A stretch of DNA of 64,000 nucleotides from Streptomyces sp. NBC_01314 (GTDB lineage: Bacteria; Actinomycetota; Actinomycetes; Streptomycetales; Streptomycetaceae), in the NCBI RefSeq assembly GCF_041435215.1, contig NZ_CP108394.1, positions 2,108,001 to 2,172,000 on the forward strand. Reading direction: 5' to 3'. The number at the start of each line of letters is the position of its first letter. Position 1 is the first letter of the stretch. Shown piece after piece: positions 43,856 to 52,718 of the stretch. Made by a program: the position numbers and the translations under genes. Under the pieces are notes generated by a model. That model worked only from the letters and a program-made list of their open reading frames with translations. It searched no databases and was not told the DNA's origin.

Positions 43856-45580
43856 CTACTCCGCGCGACGGCCGATCGGGTCTCCCTCGGTCTCCGTGCC
43901 CTGCCCCGGCCCGACCCTGATCTCGAACTCGCCGTCGTACCGCTTGTGGCCCTCGATGACGGCGAGTTCGACCGCCTCGGAGGCCATCTCCTCGCGGACG
44001 ATCACGTGGTCCCGGCGCAGGTCGCGCATCAGGGCGACGCACATGCCGATCATCACGAGCACGAACGGCGCGGCGGCCAGGATCGTGAGGTTCTGCAGGC
44101 CCGTGAGGGCGTCGCCCTGACCGCTGCCGACGAGGAGCATGATCGCGGCGACGGCTCCGGTGACGACACCCCAGAAGACGACGACGAAGCGGCCGGGTTC
44201 GAGCGCGCCGCGCTGGGAGAGCGTGCCCATGACGATGGACGCGGCGTCGGCGCCGGAGACGAAGAAGATACCGACGAGGATCATCACCAGCAGGCTGGAG
44301 ACGGTGGCGACGGGGAACTCGTGGAGGACGGCGAAGAGCTGGCCCTCCGGCGTGGCCTCCTCACCGATGCGGCCCTGCTCCTGCAGTTTCATCGCCGTAC
44401 CGCCGAAGACCGCGAACCAGACGAGGCTGACCGAGCTGGGGACGAGTATGACGCCGCCGATGAACTGGCGGATGGTGCGGCCGCGGCTGATGCGGGCGAT
44501 GAACATGCCGACGAAGGGCGTCCAGGAGATCCACCACGCCCAGTAGAAGACGGTCCAGCTGCCGAGCCAGTCGGCCACGCCCTCGCCGCCGGACGCCTCG
44601 GTGCGGCCCGCGAGCTGGGGCAGGTCACCGAGGTAGGCGAAGACCGAGGTGGGCAGGAGGTCGAGGACCAGGATGGTCGGGCCGGCGACGAAGACGAAGA
44701 CCGCCAGCACCAGGGCCAGCACCATGTTGGTGTTGGACAGCCACTGGATGCCCTTCTCCACACCGGATACGGCGGAGGCGACGAAGGCCAGGGTCAGGAC
44801 CGCGATGATGGCGACGAGCAGGCCGGTGCTGACCTTGTTCATCCAGCCCAGCTCCGTGAAACCGGAACCGATCTGGAGGGCGCCGAGGCCGAGGGAGGCC
44901 GCCGAGCCGAAGATCGTGGCGACGATCGCGAGGATGTCGATGACCCGGCCGCCGGTGCCGTTCGCGTGCTTCTCGCCGATCAGCGGGGTGAAGACGGCGC
45001 TGATGGTCTGACGGCGCTGCTTGCGGAACGTGCTGTAGGCGATGGCGAGGCCGACCACCGCGTAGATCGCCCAGGGGTGCAGCGTCCAGTGGAAGAGGGT
45101 GGTCGCCATCGCCGTTTCCATGCGCTCGCCGGAGCCCTCGGGGTTCGTGCCCGGCGGGGGCGAGGCGTAGTGGGCGAGCGGCTCGCTGACGCCGTAGAAC
45201 ATCAGGCCGATGCCCATGCCGGCGCTGAACATCATGGCGACCCAGGAGACCGTGCGGAACTCGGGCTTCTCGCCCTCGACCCCGAGGTGGATGCGGCCGT
45301 AGCGGCTGACCGCGAGCCACAGGGCGAAGACGACGAAGCAGGAGGCGGCCAGCATGAACGCCCAGCCACCATTGTGGATCAGGCCGGTCAGCAACTTGCC
45401 GGAGGCGGTTTCGAGCGAGTCCGTCCAGATGGCGCCCCAGAGCACGAAGCCCAGGGTGAGAGCCGCCGTCACGCCGAACACGACGCGGTCCGTCCGGGGC
45501 CGCCCGCCGCCGGGGAGACCCGCCTCCGAGCCTGGAAGCGCGCCTCCCCCGTGGTGGGTGGTGTGATGATCGTGCGTCAC
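43856..45580 (-). CDS. BCCT-family glycine betaine/choline-type transporter
   Basis: A 574-residue membrane transporter with twelve helices, using an ion gradient to import trimethylammonium compounds such as glycine betaine, mainly for osmoprotection. Family marks are MMFSAGMGIGLMFYGVSEP, the aromatic WTLHPWAIYAVVGLA box, and WAWWISWTPFVGMFIARISRGRT (long motif, about residues 310-335). The N-terminus is His-rich (MTHDHHTTHH). GTG 45580 has GAAAGG 8 nt upstream; the 29 extra codons upstream are unlikely. The C-terminal tail is short and acidic. Confidence 0.93.
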   Translation of the reverse strand: MTHDHHTTHHGGGALPGSEAGLPGGGRPRTDRVVFGVTAALTLGFVLWGAIWTDSLETASGKLLTGLIHNGGWAFMLAASCFVVFALWLAVSRYGRIHLGVEGEKPEFRTVSWVAMMFSAGMGIGLMFYGVSEPLAHYASPPPGTNPEGSGERMETAMATTLFHWTLHPWAIYAVVGLAIAYSTFRKQRRQTISAVFTPLIGEKHANGTGGRVIDILAIVATIFGSAASLGLGALQIGSGFTELGWMNKVSTGLLVAIIAVLTLAFVASAVSGVEKGIQWLSNTNMVLALVLAVFVFVAGPTILVLDLLPTSVFAYLGDLPQLAGRTEASGGEGVADWLGSWTVFYWAWWISWTPFVGMFIARISRGRTIRQFIGGVILVPSSVSLVWFAVFGGTAMKLQEQGRIGEEATPEGQLFAVLHEFPVATVSSLLVMILVGIFFVSGADAASIVMGTLSQRGALEPGRFVVVFWGVVTGAVAAIMLLVGSGQGDALTGLQNLTILAAAPFVLVMIGMCVALMRDLRRDHVIVREEMASEAVELAVIEGHKRYDGEFEIRVGPGQGTETEGDPIGRRAE

Positions 45581-45663
45581 AGGTGGAACCTTTCGAGAGT
45601 GGCTGGAACTGACCCTCTCCTGCCCAGGAACCCCTACCACATGTGACCTCGGTCCTTTCTTGT

Positions 45664-46953
45664 TCAACAGGTGGTGTCGGGCTCTCCCGCCGTCAGGCGG
45701 TACGGCGCCCGCTCGTCGAGCAGCAGCGGGACGAGCGCGCGCAGTTGCTGGCGCGACGGTACGAGGACGCCGTCGCCGTCGCCGTTGCCGTTGCCGTCGT
45801 TCCGGGGCCGTACGCGGACGCCGTGCAGGGCCAGCTCGTCCCCGAACTCCTCGTACTGCTGTGCGGTGAGCCGGTAGCCGCAGGGTGGGTCCTGGATCAC
45901 CTCGGCGGGTTCGGCCGGATCGTTGTCGGCGCCGCCGACGTAGACCGGGCCGGTGTCGCGGAGGCCGGCGAGACGGGCCGCACCGGTCGCCCGGTCGACC
46001 TGTCTGCCGCGTTCACCGGCGAAGCCGAACAGGCCTTTCAGGGCGGCGAGCTGGGAGTTCACCCGGCGCCGGTTGTTGACGGGCTCCTCGGTGCCGGCCG
46101 TCGGCGGTTCCACCCGGCTCTCGATCAGCAGTCCGACGGAGTGCTTGATTCCGGACATGTTCCGCAGGATGCGTTCCTGGCCGTCACCCGCGACCTGGCG
46201 GATCGGGTCGCCGGTGTCCGGGTCGGTCCAGATGCCGTACGTGCCGGTCGAGTATCCGGCGGCCCCCGCGGCCGGGCGTACGTGGTCCAGGGACAGGGTG
46301 CGGGCCTCGGTGTGGACGGCCGCGTCGGTGTTGAGGTTGCGGGGCCAGAGGTCGAAGAGATCCTTGTCGTAGTACCGGGGTGTGGCCCCGTACTCGTGCA
46401 GGTCGTAGACGACGTCGGGTTCGCGGTCGCGTATGGCGGCGGCGAGCGCCCGTGCCTCGGCCGTCCGGAGGGCGAGGTGGTCACGGTTGATGTCGACGCC
46501 GTCGCTGTTGCCCCGGGTGTCGGCGGCCCGGCCGTCGGGGTTGGCGGTGGGCACGACGAGGACGGTAGTGGATTTCAGCAGCCGCTCGGTCCGCCTGTCC
46601 CTGGCGTGGGCGAGGTCGCGGATCGTGGTGAGGCAGGCGTCGCGGCCCGAGGGCTCGTCGCCGTGCTGGCTGCAGATGAGCAGGACCGTGCGCGTGGTGG
46701 GGCGGGTGCCGATGCGGACGAGTTGAAGCGGGCGGTCCTGCCCGGTCGTGCCGATACGGGTGATCGACACGCGATCGCTTCCCCGGTCCACGGCGGCGAG
46801 GAACTCCTGCTCCTCGGACTGGCTGGTCCAGCGGGCGCCGCCCGACCGCTCGAATCCGGTGCGTGGCGGGGTGGTGTCCGTCGCGTACGCGGGCGTCGAC
46901 AGCAGGGGCGCGGCGAGCGCCGTGGCGATCAGCGCCGCGACACGGGCCCTCAT
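45664..46953 (-). CDS. secreted M14 zinc carboxypeptidase
   Basis: A 429-residue secreted metallopeptidase. A signal peptide (about residues 1-24) is followed by the M14 fold with zinc ligands in SQHGDEPSG (about 96-99) and the later YDLHEYG His (about 184). [22 protein letters not shown] carries the substrate-binding Asn/Arg (split view, about 137-158). Near the C-terminus is a short [11 protein letters not shown] run, coded by a GCC-GTC/GTT triplet-pair repeat. Its ATG overlaps the stop codon of the upstream peptidase gene (ATGA), so the two secreted peptidases are coupled. Confidence 0.92.
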   Translation of the reverse strand: MRARVAALIATALAAPLLSTPAYATDTTPPRTGFERSGGARWTSQSEEQEFLAAVDRGSDRVSITRIGTTGQDRPLQLVRIGTRPTTRTVLLICSQHGDEPSGRDACLTTIRDLAHARDRRTERLLKSTTVLVVPTANPDGRAADTRGNSDGVDINRDHLALRTAEARALAAAIRDREPDVVYDLHEYGATPRYYDKDLFDLWPRNLNTDAAVHTEARTLSLDHVRPAAGAAGYSTGTYGIWTDPDTGDPIRQVAGDGQERILRNMSGIKHSVGLLIESRVEPPTAGTEEPVNNRRRVNSQLAALKGLFGFAGERGRQVDRATGAARLAGLRDTGPVYVGGADNDPAEPAEVIQDPPCGYRLTAQQYEEFGDELALHGVRVRPRNDGNGNGDGDGVLVPSRQQLRALVPLLLDERAPYRLTAGEPDTTC

Positions 46954-48914
46954 GCTCCATCGCCCGGCACGCGGGCGGCCCGGCTCGGGTCGCGTACGCC
47001 GTCGAGGACGGAGGCCGCGGGGGTGCCGGTGGCGCCCGTGGTCGCCTTCTTGAAGGCGGAACCACCGCCGACCAGCGGGACCTTGGCGGAGGTGCGCCCG
47101 AGGTCGATGGTCAGTGTGGGCGTGCCGGACGGCGGGTCGATGAGGTCCTGGTCCGTGCCCGCGATGATCAGCGCGAGCCGGTGGCCCGCCGGGACGACGT
47201 GGTCGCTCGCGTGCAGGTCGAGGGTGATCGTGTACGGGGTGCCGGGTGTGAGCGGGGCTCCGGTGCCGGACGAGTGGTTGCCGAGGTCGGCCCAGCCGCG
47301 GCTGAAGATCGTGTAGTCGACGTCGGCCGTCCTGGCCCGGGTCTGCCGGAAGCAGGAGCTGTCGCCGCTGGTGCTCGGGCCCCAGCAGGTGCGTTCGGTG
47401 AGGGTGGTGATGCCCTCGCCCGCTGCGGAGTAGTCGCGGATGGTGTCCGGGCCGAGGTCCACGAGGACCGCCGAGAGGTGGGCGGCGGAGGTGGTGGGCG
47501 TGGCGGTGACGGTCACCTTGGAGGAGCCGGACAGGCGCAGGTCCCCGGTGAGCGGCGGAGTGACGAAGCCCGCCTTGTCGGGGGTGGACCTGTCGACGTA
47601 CGCCGCCCAGTCGGTCTCGTTCAGCGCCGGGTTGTCGGTGAAGGTCTCGGTGCCGGACCGCTTGCGAAGGCCGAGCGTGCCGACGCCCGGCTCACTTCCC
47701 CCGGCCGGACGGAGGGTCGTGGCCTTCGTGGTGCGCGGCGGCCAGACCTTGGACGTCTCCCACTGGTTCGGGTGGCGTTCGACGTCGGCCATGGGCTCGT
47801 CGTCGACGCCGTTGTCGTAGCCGAGGAGTTCGTGGTCGAACCAGCGGTGCAGGGTGTCGACCCACTCCGCGCGGCGGAAGTCGAACGGGTCGACGTGGCC
47901 GGCCTGGGAGAGCCAGATCTTGCGCTCGACGCCGTGCTTGGCGAGGGCGTCCCACCACTGGCCGAAGTGCTTGGGGCGGACGTTCAGGTCCTGGCCGCCG
48001 TGGATGACGAAGACGCTGGCGTCGATCTTCCGGACGTCCTTGACGTAGTCGCGCTCGGTCCAGAGCGGGGTCCGGTCGCCGGTGCGCGGGGCGCCGTCGA
48101 CCAGTTCCTGTTGGACGGCCCCGCACTTGGCGCGGGCATCCGGACTCTCCACGTAGTCGGAGAGCCACTCTGGGCCGGAGTCGTAGAGGGGGGCGCCCTT
48201 GGCGAAGTAGTAGTCGTACCAGGAGGAGATCGCGCCGATCGGGACGATGGTCTCCAGGCCCTCGACTCCCGTGGCGGCCACGCCGTTGGCGATCGTGCCG
48301 TCGTAGCTCTTGCCGATCATGCCGGTCCTGCCGTTGGTCCAGCGGGCCTTGGCCTTCGTGGTGCCCGTGCGGGTGGTGTACGCCCTGCCGCGGCCGTTGA
48401 GCCAGTCGACGACCGCCTTGGCGGACTGGATGTCGGAGCGGCCGCCGACGTCGACACAGCCGTCGGAGCGGTTGGTTCCGGCGAGGTCGACGGCGACGAA
48501 GGCGTAGCCGCGGGGCACGAAGTAGTTGTCGTAGAACAGCGGCATCTGGTCGACGTTCCCGTTCGCGTCGTACGTCTTGCGCTGACTCTCGTTGCCGCGT
48601 CCACAGCAGGAGTAGTACGGGCTGGCGTCCATGATCACGGGGATCTTGCGGCCCCGTCGGTCGGGTTCACTCGGACGGACGATGTCGACGGCGACACGGT
48701 CCGTCTTCCCGTCGCGGTCGCCGTCTAGCCCGGTGTCCACCCAGACGGCCTCGCGGACGGCGTTGTCGTACGAGTAGACCGGTTCACTCTTCCGGGGGGC
48801 CGGGGTGCCGGCGACCGCTGGGGTGAGGAACGTGGCCGTGAGAGCGGCGGCCGTGGCCGCCGTCGCGAGCGATCTCCAGGTCGTGAAGCGCATGCGTCGC
48901 GCAGGTATCGGCAT
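46950..48914 (-). CDS. secreted Xaa-Pro dipeptidyl-peptidase (S15)
   Basis: A 654-residue secreted serine peptidase releasing X-Pro dipeptides. A signal peptide ends near AVAGTPA (about residue 37). The alpha/beta hydrolase core has the nucleophile in GKSYDGT (about 203), an Asp in HGGQDLNV, and the His in QAGHVDP. A C-terminal PepX-type jelly-roll domain follows (about 450-600). Paired Cys (SCCGR, CVD) suggest extracellular disulfides. It is first in a two-gene operon with the M14 peptidase. ATG 48893 is an alternative start. Confidence 0.92.
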   Translation of the reverse strand: MPIPARRMRFTTWRSLATAATAAALTATFLTPAVAGTPAPRKSEPVYSYDNAVREAVWVDTGLDGDRDGKTDRVAVDIVRPSEPDRRGRKIPVIMDASPYYSCCGRGNESQRKTYDANGNVDQMPLFYDNYFVPRGYAFVAVDLAGTNRSDGCVDVGGRSDIQSAKAVVDWLNGRGRAYTTRTGTTKAKARWTNGRTGMIGKSYDGTIANGVAATGVEGLETIVPIGAISSWYDYYFAKGAPLYDSGPEWLSDYVESPDARAKCGAVQQELVDGAPRTGDRTPLWTERDYVKDVRKIDASVFVIHGGQDLNVRPKHFGQWWDALAKHGVERKIWLSQAGHVDPFDFRRAEWVDTLHRWFDHELLGYDNGVDDEPMADVERHPNQWETSKVWPPRTTKATTLRPAGGSEPGVGTLGLRKRSGTETFTDNPALNETDWAAYVDRSTPDKAGFVTPPLTGDLRLSGSSKVTVTATPTTSAAHLSAVLVDLGPDTIRDYSAAGEGITTLTERTCWGPSTSGDSSCFRQTRARTADVDYTIFSRGWADLGNHSSGTGAPLTPGTPYTITLDLHASDHVVPAGHRLALIIAGTDQDLIDPPSGTPTLTIDLGRTSAKVPLVGGGSAFKKATTGATGTPAASVLDGVRDPSRAARVPGDGA

Positions 48915-49161
48915 GCGCGGACGGTACTGCGGTCAACTCTCGCGCAAAAGAGGCCCTTTTGGGGCTCGCGGGACTTCGGCCACGGTGTGGCCGGAAAGGA
49001 GTGTGGAACTGGGTCACTCATGTCGGCCGAATGCCGATCGTGTGACAGGGGCGGCCGTGGACACGGCCGGGCCCACAGGGACTGAATAGGCTCCGAACAG
49101 ATTCGCGTGGACGTGTCCCCCACCGACGCGGAAGCGCTCCCCCCACGACTTGGAGTGATTC

Positions 49162-50667
49162 GTGCACCGCAGACTCATCGTCCCGGGTGCGTTCGTGGCC
49201 TCCCTGCTGCTGGCGCTCCCGGCCTCGGCGGCCGACTACACGCCCGGTGCGGCGGGGATCGGCGATCCCTACTACCCGGCCTACGGCAACGGCGGATACG
49301 ACGTCTCCCACTACGACCTCCGGCTCAAGTACCAGCCGACGACGGACAGGCTGGAGGGCACGGCGACCCTGCTCGCCAGGACCACCGAGGACCTGTCCCG
49401 CTTCAATCTGGACTTCTTGCTCGATGTGAGCGAGGTCCGGGTCAACGGCGCCAGGGCGGCCTTCGCCTCGTCGGGCGAGCACGAGTTGGAGATCACGCCG
49501 CGGAACCCGCTGCCCAAGGGCGCGGAGATCGCCGTCGTGGTGCGCTATACGGGCGTCCCGTCGTCGAAGGAGGCGTACGGCTTCACCAGCTGGCTCCGCA
49601 CCCCCGACGGCGGTGTCGCGGCGGGCGAACCCGAGGCGGCCTGGTGGTGGTTCCCCAGCAACGACCATCCGCTCGACAAGGCGACGTACGACGTGTCCGC
49701 GCTCGTGCCGGACGGCTCGCAGGCGATCTCCAACGGCACGCTGCAGTCGACGAGTTCCCGCGCCGGCTGGACCCGCTACAACTGGCGGTCCAACAAGCCG
49801 CAGGCCACCTATCTCGCGACCCTCGCGGTCGGGAGGTTCGACGTCACGACCGGGCGGACCGAGAACGGCATCCCGATCATCAACGCCTACAGCAAGGACA
49901 TCGGCGACAGCTACGGGGCGGCCCGCGCGAGCGTCGAACGCACGGGCGAGGTCGCCGACTGGCTGACGGAGTACTTCGGGCCGTATCCGTACAACGCGCT
50001 CGGCGGATACGTGCCCAACACCCCCCAGGTGGGGTACGCGCTGGAGACGCAGACCCGGCCGTACTACAGCCCGCGGCAGTTCGCGAACGGGTCGAACGTG
50101 TCCGTCGTCGTCCATGAGCTGGCCCACCAGTGGTACGGGGACCTCGTCTCCGTCGCCGGATGGAAGGACATCTGGATCAACGAGGGCTTCGCACGGTACG
50201 CGCAGTGGCTGTGGTCCGAACACGAGAACGAAGGGACGGCGCAGGAGATCGCGGACCATGTGTACGCGTCGCATCCGGCCGACGACCCCTTCTGGACGGT
50301 CGAGCCGGGTGACCCCGGGCCGGAGAACCAGTTCCATCTCGCCGTGTACGACCGGGGGGCGTTGGCACTGCAGGCGCTGCGCAACGAGATCGGGGACGAG
50401 GCGTTCTTCGAGATCCTGAAGGGGTGGCCGGGGAGGTACGCGTACGGGAACGCGACGGTCGGCGACTTCGTCGCGTATGCCGAGGAGGTGTCCGGGGAGT
50501 CGTTGGGTGCTTTGTTCGATACGTGGCTGTACCAGCCGGTGAAACCGAGTGCCGCCGCGGCCGAGCGGGTGGAATTGGCATCGAACGGCGTTGCTTCCAA
50601 GGCGCCGAGGTCCTGGAAGAAGATCGTGGCGACGAACTCCGTTCATGAGCATGCGCGTGGGCACTGA
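49162..50667 (+). CDS. secreted M1-family aminopeptidase
   Basis: A 501-residue secreted zinc aminopeptidase. Signal peptide about residues 1-23 (cleaved near ASA). An N-terminal beta-saddle domain is followed by the catalytic domain with HELAH at 317-321 and the third ligand Glu340 in NEGFARY, an exact HEXXH-x18-E. The exopeptidase motif is YALETQ, not the usual GAMEN. The large C-terminal helical domain of classic M1 enzymes is missing, as in other short actinobacterial members. GTG 49162 is preceded by TGGAGTG. It is divergent from the S15 gene over 247 bp. Confidence 0.92.
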   Translation: MHRRLIVPGAFVASLLLALPASAADYTPGAAGIGDPYYPAYGNGGYDVSHYDLRLKYQPTTDRLEGTATLLARTTEDLSRFNLDFLLDVSEVRVNGARAAFASSGEHELEITPRNPLPKGAEIAVVVRYTGVPSSKEAYGFTSWLRTPDGGVAAGEPEAAWWWFPSNDHPLDKATYDVSALVPDGSQAISNGTLQSTSSRAGWTRYNWRSNKPQATYLATLAVGRFDVTTGRTENGIPIINAYSKDIGDSYGAARASVERTGEVADWLTEYFGPYPYNALGGYVPNTPQVGYALETQTRPYYSPRQFANGSNVSVVVHELAHQWYGDLVSVAGWKDIWINEGFARYAQWLWSEHENEGTAQEIADHVYASHPADDPFWTVEPGDPGPENQFHLAVYDRGALALQALRNEIGDEAFFEILKGWPGRYAYGNATVGDFVAYAEEVSGESLGALFDTWLYQPVKPSAAAAERVELASNGVASKAPRSWKKIVATNSVHEHARGH

Positions 50668-50729
50668 GAGCTCGGGGGAGTGAGTCGGCTCTCGGCTGCT
50701 GGTTCGTCGTGGCTCGGCGCGCGGTTCCC

Positions 50730-50766
50730 CGCGCCCTTGAAAGGCCGTAGACCTTTCAAGGGCGCG
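50730..50766. terminator. shared terminator of the M1 and AtpF-like genes
   Basis: A 15-bp perfect stem (CGCGCCCTTGAAAGG with its complement) around a 7-nt loop between convergent genes. Its right arm covers the stop codon of the minus-strand gene (50756-50758). Confidence 0.8.
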
Positions 50767-51232
50767 GGTGGACCTTCGCCTCGATCGGTTCGCCGATGAT
50801 TCTGCCGGCCAGGTTCGAGGCCAACTCCGAGACATGGAGGCGGAGTTCGGCCTCGGCTGCGGCGCGGGCAGCATGGAGATGGGCGTGGCCCTCGGTGAGG
50901 AGGGTGGTGTACTCGCGGCTGCCGTCGGCGCGGGCCTCCGTGATCAGAGCGGCACCCTCCTCGTAGGCACGCTGGCGGATGCGGGCGGCGTCGTGACGGG
51001 CGTCTGCCAGGGCCGCCGCCACCTCGGCCCTCTTGATCCGGGCCTCCTCCCGCAGAGCTTCGGCCCGCGCCTCGGTTCCCTTGGTCGCCGCCTCCCGTTC
51101 GTCCAGGACGCGCTGGATCCGGGGCACGAGCCGGACGAAGAAGAGGAACACCAGGGCGAACAGCACCGCCGCGACGACAAGTTCCGCGACCACGGGGTTC
51201 AACGGGCCGATGTCCATCGGGAGAAGCTCCAT
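50756..51232 (-). CDS. orphan ATP synthase subunit b-like protein
   Basis: A 158-residue protein with one N-terminal transmembrane helix (about residues 14-35, VVAELVVAAVLFALVFLFFV), a hinge (RLVPRIQRVLDEREAATKG), and a long Ala/Arg/Glu helical coiled-coil region to the end. This is the layout of F0 subunit b, slightly shorter than usual. There are no other atp genes beside it, so it is not the operon copy. It may be an alternative stator subunit or a membrane-anchored coiled-coil protein with another role. Confidence 0.75.
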   Translation of the reverse strand: MELLPMDIGPLNPVVAELVVAAVLFALVFLFFVRLVPRIQRVLDEREAATKGTEARAEALREEARIKRAEVAAALADARHDAARIRQRAYEEGAALITEARADGSREYTTLLTEGHAHLHAARAAAEAELRLHVSELASNLAGRIIGEPIEAKVHPRP

Positions 51233-51282
51233 GTCGGTGCCTTACCCGCGCGAACCCCGGAGTACCGCACCTCGGCCCGGGA

Positions 51283-51762
51283 TCAGCCCCCGTGGTCGTA
51301 CACCGTCACCGATATCCCGCGCCCCACCAGACGGCCGGCTATCAGGGGCTCCACCCGGGACCACTTGCCGCCCGCGAGCCCGCAGCCGATGCGGGGCATG
51401 TGGACCGAGGCGTCCAGCCCCAGGGCCTTGTCCGCGAGCAGGCCGAGGGCCGTGTCGATGGCCTCGTAGCGGACGGGTACTCCCTTGCTGCCGGTGCGCG
51501 TGCCGTGCTGGCCTATCAGGTTGGCGACCCAGGTGTAGGGGCCGACCTGGACGAACCGGGCGGCGCCGAGTCCGAAGTCGTTGTGCGCGCGGTCGCGGTG
51601 CCAGGCGCGGTAGGCGGCCTCCGGCTCGGGCCAGCGGCGGGACAGGGCGAGGACGAAGCCCTTGCCCCAGCCGCCCATGTCGTTGCAGACATGGGCGATG
51701 ACCTTGACGCCCTTGCCCAGCGGCACGGTGGCGTCCCCCCGGACGTAGGTGATCCCCGACAT
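51283..51762 (-). CDS. macro domain protein (ADP-ribose-binding)
   Basis: A 159-residue single macro domain. GDATVPLGKGVKVIAHVCND, GGWGKGFVLALS and MPRIGCGLAGGKW are the ligand-loop blocks of the Poa1p/ALC1-like group, which bind or hydrolyse ADP-ribose derivatives. The start is ATG 51762 with GGTGG upstream; the long upstream frame is antisense to the MerR gene. It is divergent from the MerR regulator over 81 bp, which suggests that the regulator may control it. Confidence 0.9.
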   Translation of the reverse strand: MSGITYVRGDATVPLGKGVKVIAHVCNDMGGWGKGFVLALSRRWPEPEAAYRAWHRDRAHNDFGLGAARFVQVGPYTWVANLIGQHGTRTGSKGVPVRYEAIDTALGLLADKALGLDASVHMPRIGCGLAGGKWSRVEPLIAGRLVGRGISVTVYDHGG

Positions 51763-51843
51763 GACGCCACCGTACGGGGCCGCACTGACAACCGCCGTCG
51801 CCCGAGGTTTCACAGCACTGGTGAGACAGCGATACTGCTCTGT

Positions 51844-52575
51844 ATGACCACCGACACCGGAGAGAACACCGGCACCGGCTCCGGGGAGGGCGCCGGAGAG
51901 ATCGTTCTCACCGTCGACGAGCTGGCCGCGCGGTCGGGGGTCACGGTGCGTACGGTCCGCTTCTACGGCACCCGGGGGCTGCTGCCGCCGCCGGCGATCG
52001 GTCCCCGCCGGGTCGGTCACTACGGGCGGGATCACCTGGAGCGGCTCGCGCTGATCGAGGAACTGCGGCGGCAGGGCATGACCCTCGCCGCCATCGAACG
52101 GTATCTGCGACAGCTGCCGCCGGGCCTCACCCCGCGCGACCTCGCGCTGCAGCGTGCGGTGGTGGCGTCCTGGGCGCCGGACGCGGTGGAGACGGTCACG
52201 CGGGAGGAGTTCGACCGGCTGGCGGGGCGGCCCCTCGGCGAGGCGGAGGTGGAACGGCTCGTCGCCATGGGCGTCATCGAGCGGGACGGCGAAGGTCTTC
52301 GGGTGGATCCCGGGCTGCTGCGGCTCGGGGTGGAACTGCTCGACGTACCCCTGTCCGAGGAGTCGATCCTCGCCGCGCGGAACGTGCTGATCGAGCACTC
52401 GCGCGCGGCGGCCCAGGAGCTGTCACGGCTCTTCCGCGACGCGGTGGCGCAACGCGATCCGCAGGCCGTGAAGTCCTTGTCGGCCCATATGCAACCACTG
52501 GTCGTACAGGCGCTGTTGACGACCTTTCAGCGGTCGTTGACGGCGGAGCTGAGGGAGTGGCCGGCGGAGTCCTGA
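51844..52575 (+). CDS. MerR-family transcriptional regulator
   Basis: A 243-residue regulator. The MerR winged helix-turn-helix (about residues 20-90) has LAARSGVTVRTVRFYGTRGLL and a YGRDHLERLALIEELRRQGM helix. The C-terminal half lacks the Cys set of metal sensors, so a drug or acyl-type ligand is more likely. It is convergent with the fatty-acid oxidation operon (fadB end) and divergent from the macro gene. The shared 81-bp region includes an imperfect dyad around TCACAGCACTGGTGA. Confidence 0.9.
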   Translation: MTTDTGENTGTGSGEGAGEIVLTVDELAARSGVTVRTVRFYGTRGLLPPPAIGPRRVGHYGRDHLERLALIEELRRQGMTLAAIERYLRQLPPGLTPRDLALQRAVVASWAPDAVETVTREEFDRLAGRPLGEAEVERLVAMGVIERDGEGLRVDPGLLRLGVELLDVPLSEESILAARNVLIEHSRAAAQELSRLFRDAVAQRDPQAVKSLSAHMQPLVVQALLTTFQRSLTAELREWPAES

Positions 52576-52611
52576 GCGGTGCGACGCGTGGGCCTTCGGC
52601 GTACGTCTTCT

Positions 52612-52691
52612 TCGCCCCCGCCGCCCCTACCCGTCCCATCCTCAAGGGGCAGCGCCCCTTGAGGATGGGACGGGTAGGGGCGGCGGGGGCG
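52612..52691. repeat. 38-bp perfect inverted repeat between merR-type gene and fadB
   Basis: Arms 52613-52650 and 52654-52691 are exact complements around AGC, giving an 80%-plus GC hairpin between convergent genes. The left arm carries the 26-bp dispersed element seen at 39559 and 41585 (copy at 52612-52637). It very probably ends transcription from both sides. Such length and perfection exceed what a terminator needs and point to an inverted duplication of the repeat. Confidence 0.9.
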
Positions 52692-52718
52692 AGCGAAGCC
52701 CTCGACTCGCCGGGGGCT

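Noticed and set aside
43097..45646. 849-residue plus-strand frame over the oxidase and transporter genes
   Set aside because: It is Asp/Gly/Arg/Ala-rich with no domains and is the antisense shadow of the BCCT transporter gene.
45768..45800. Dockerin or calcium-repeat domain in the M14 carboxypeptidase
   Set aside because: [11 protein letters not shown] is a short simple-sequence run from a hexanucleotide-type repeat and lacks the spacing and hydrophobic positions of calcium-binding loops.
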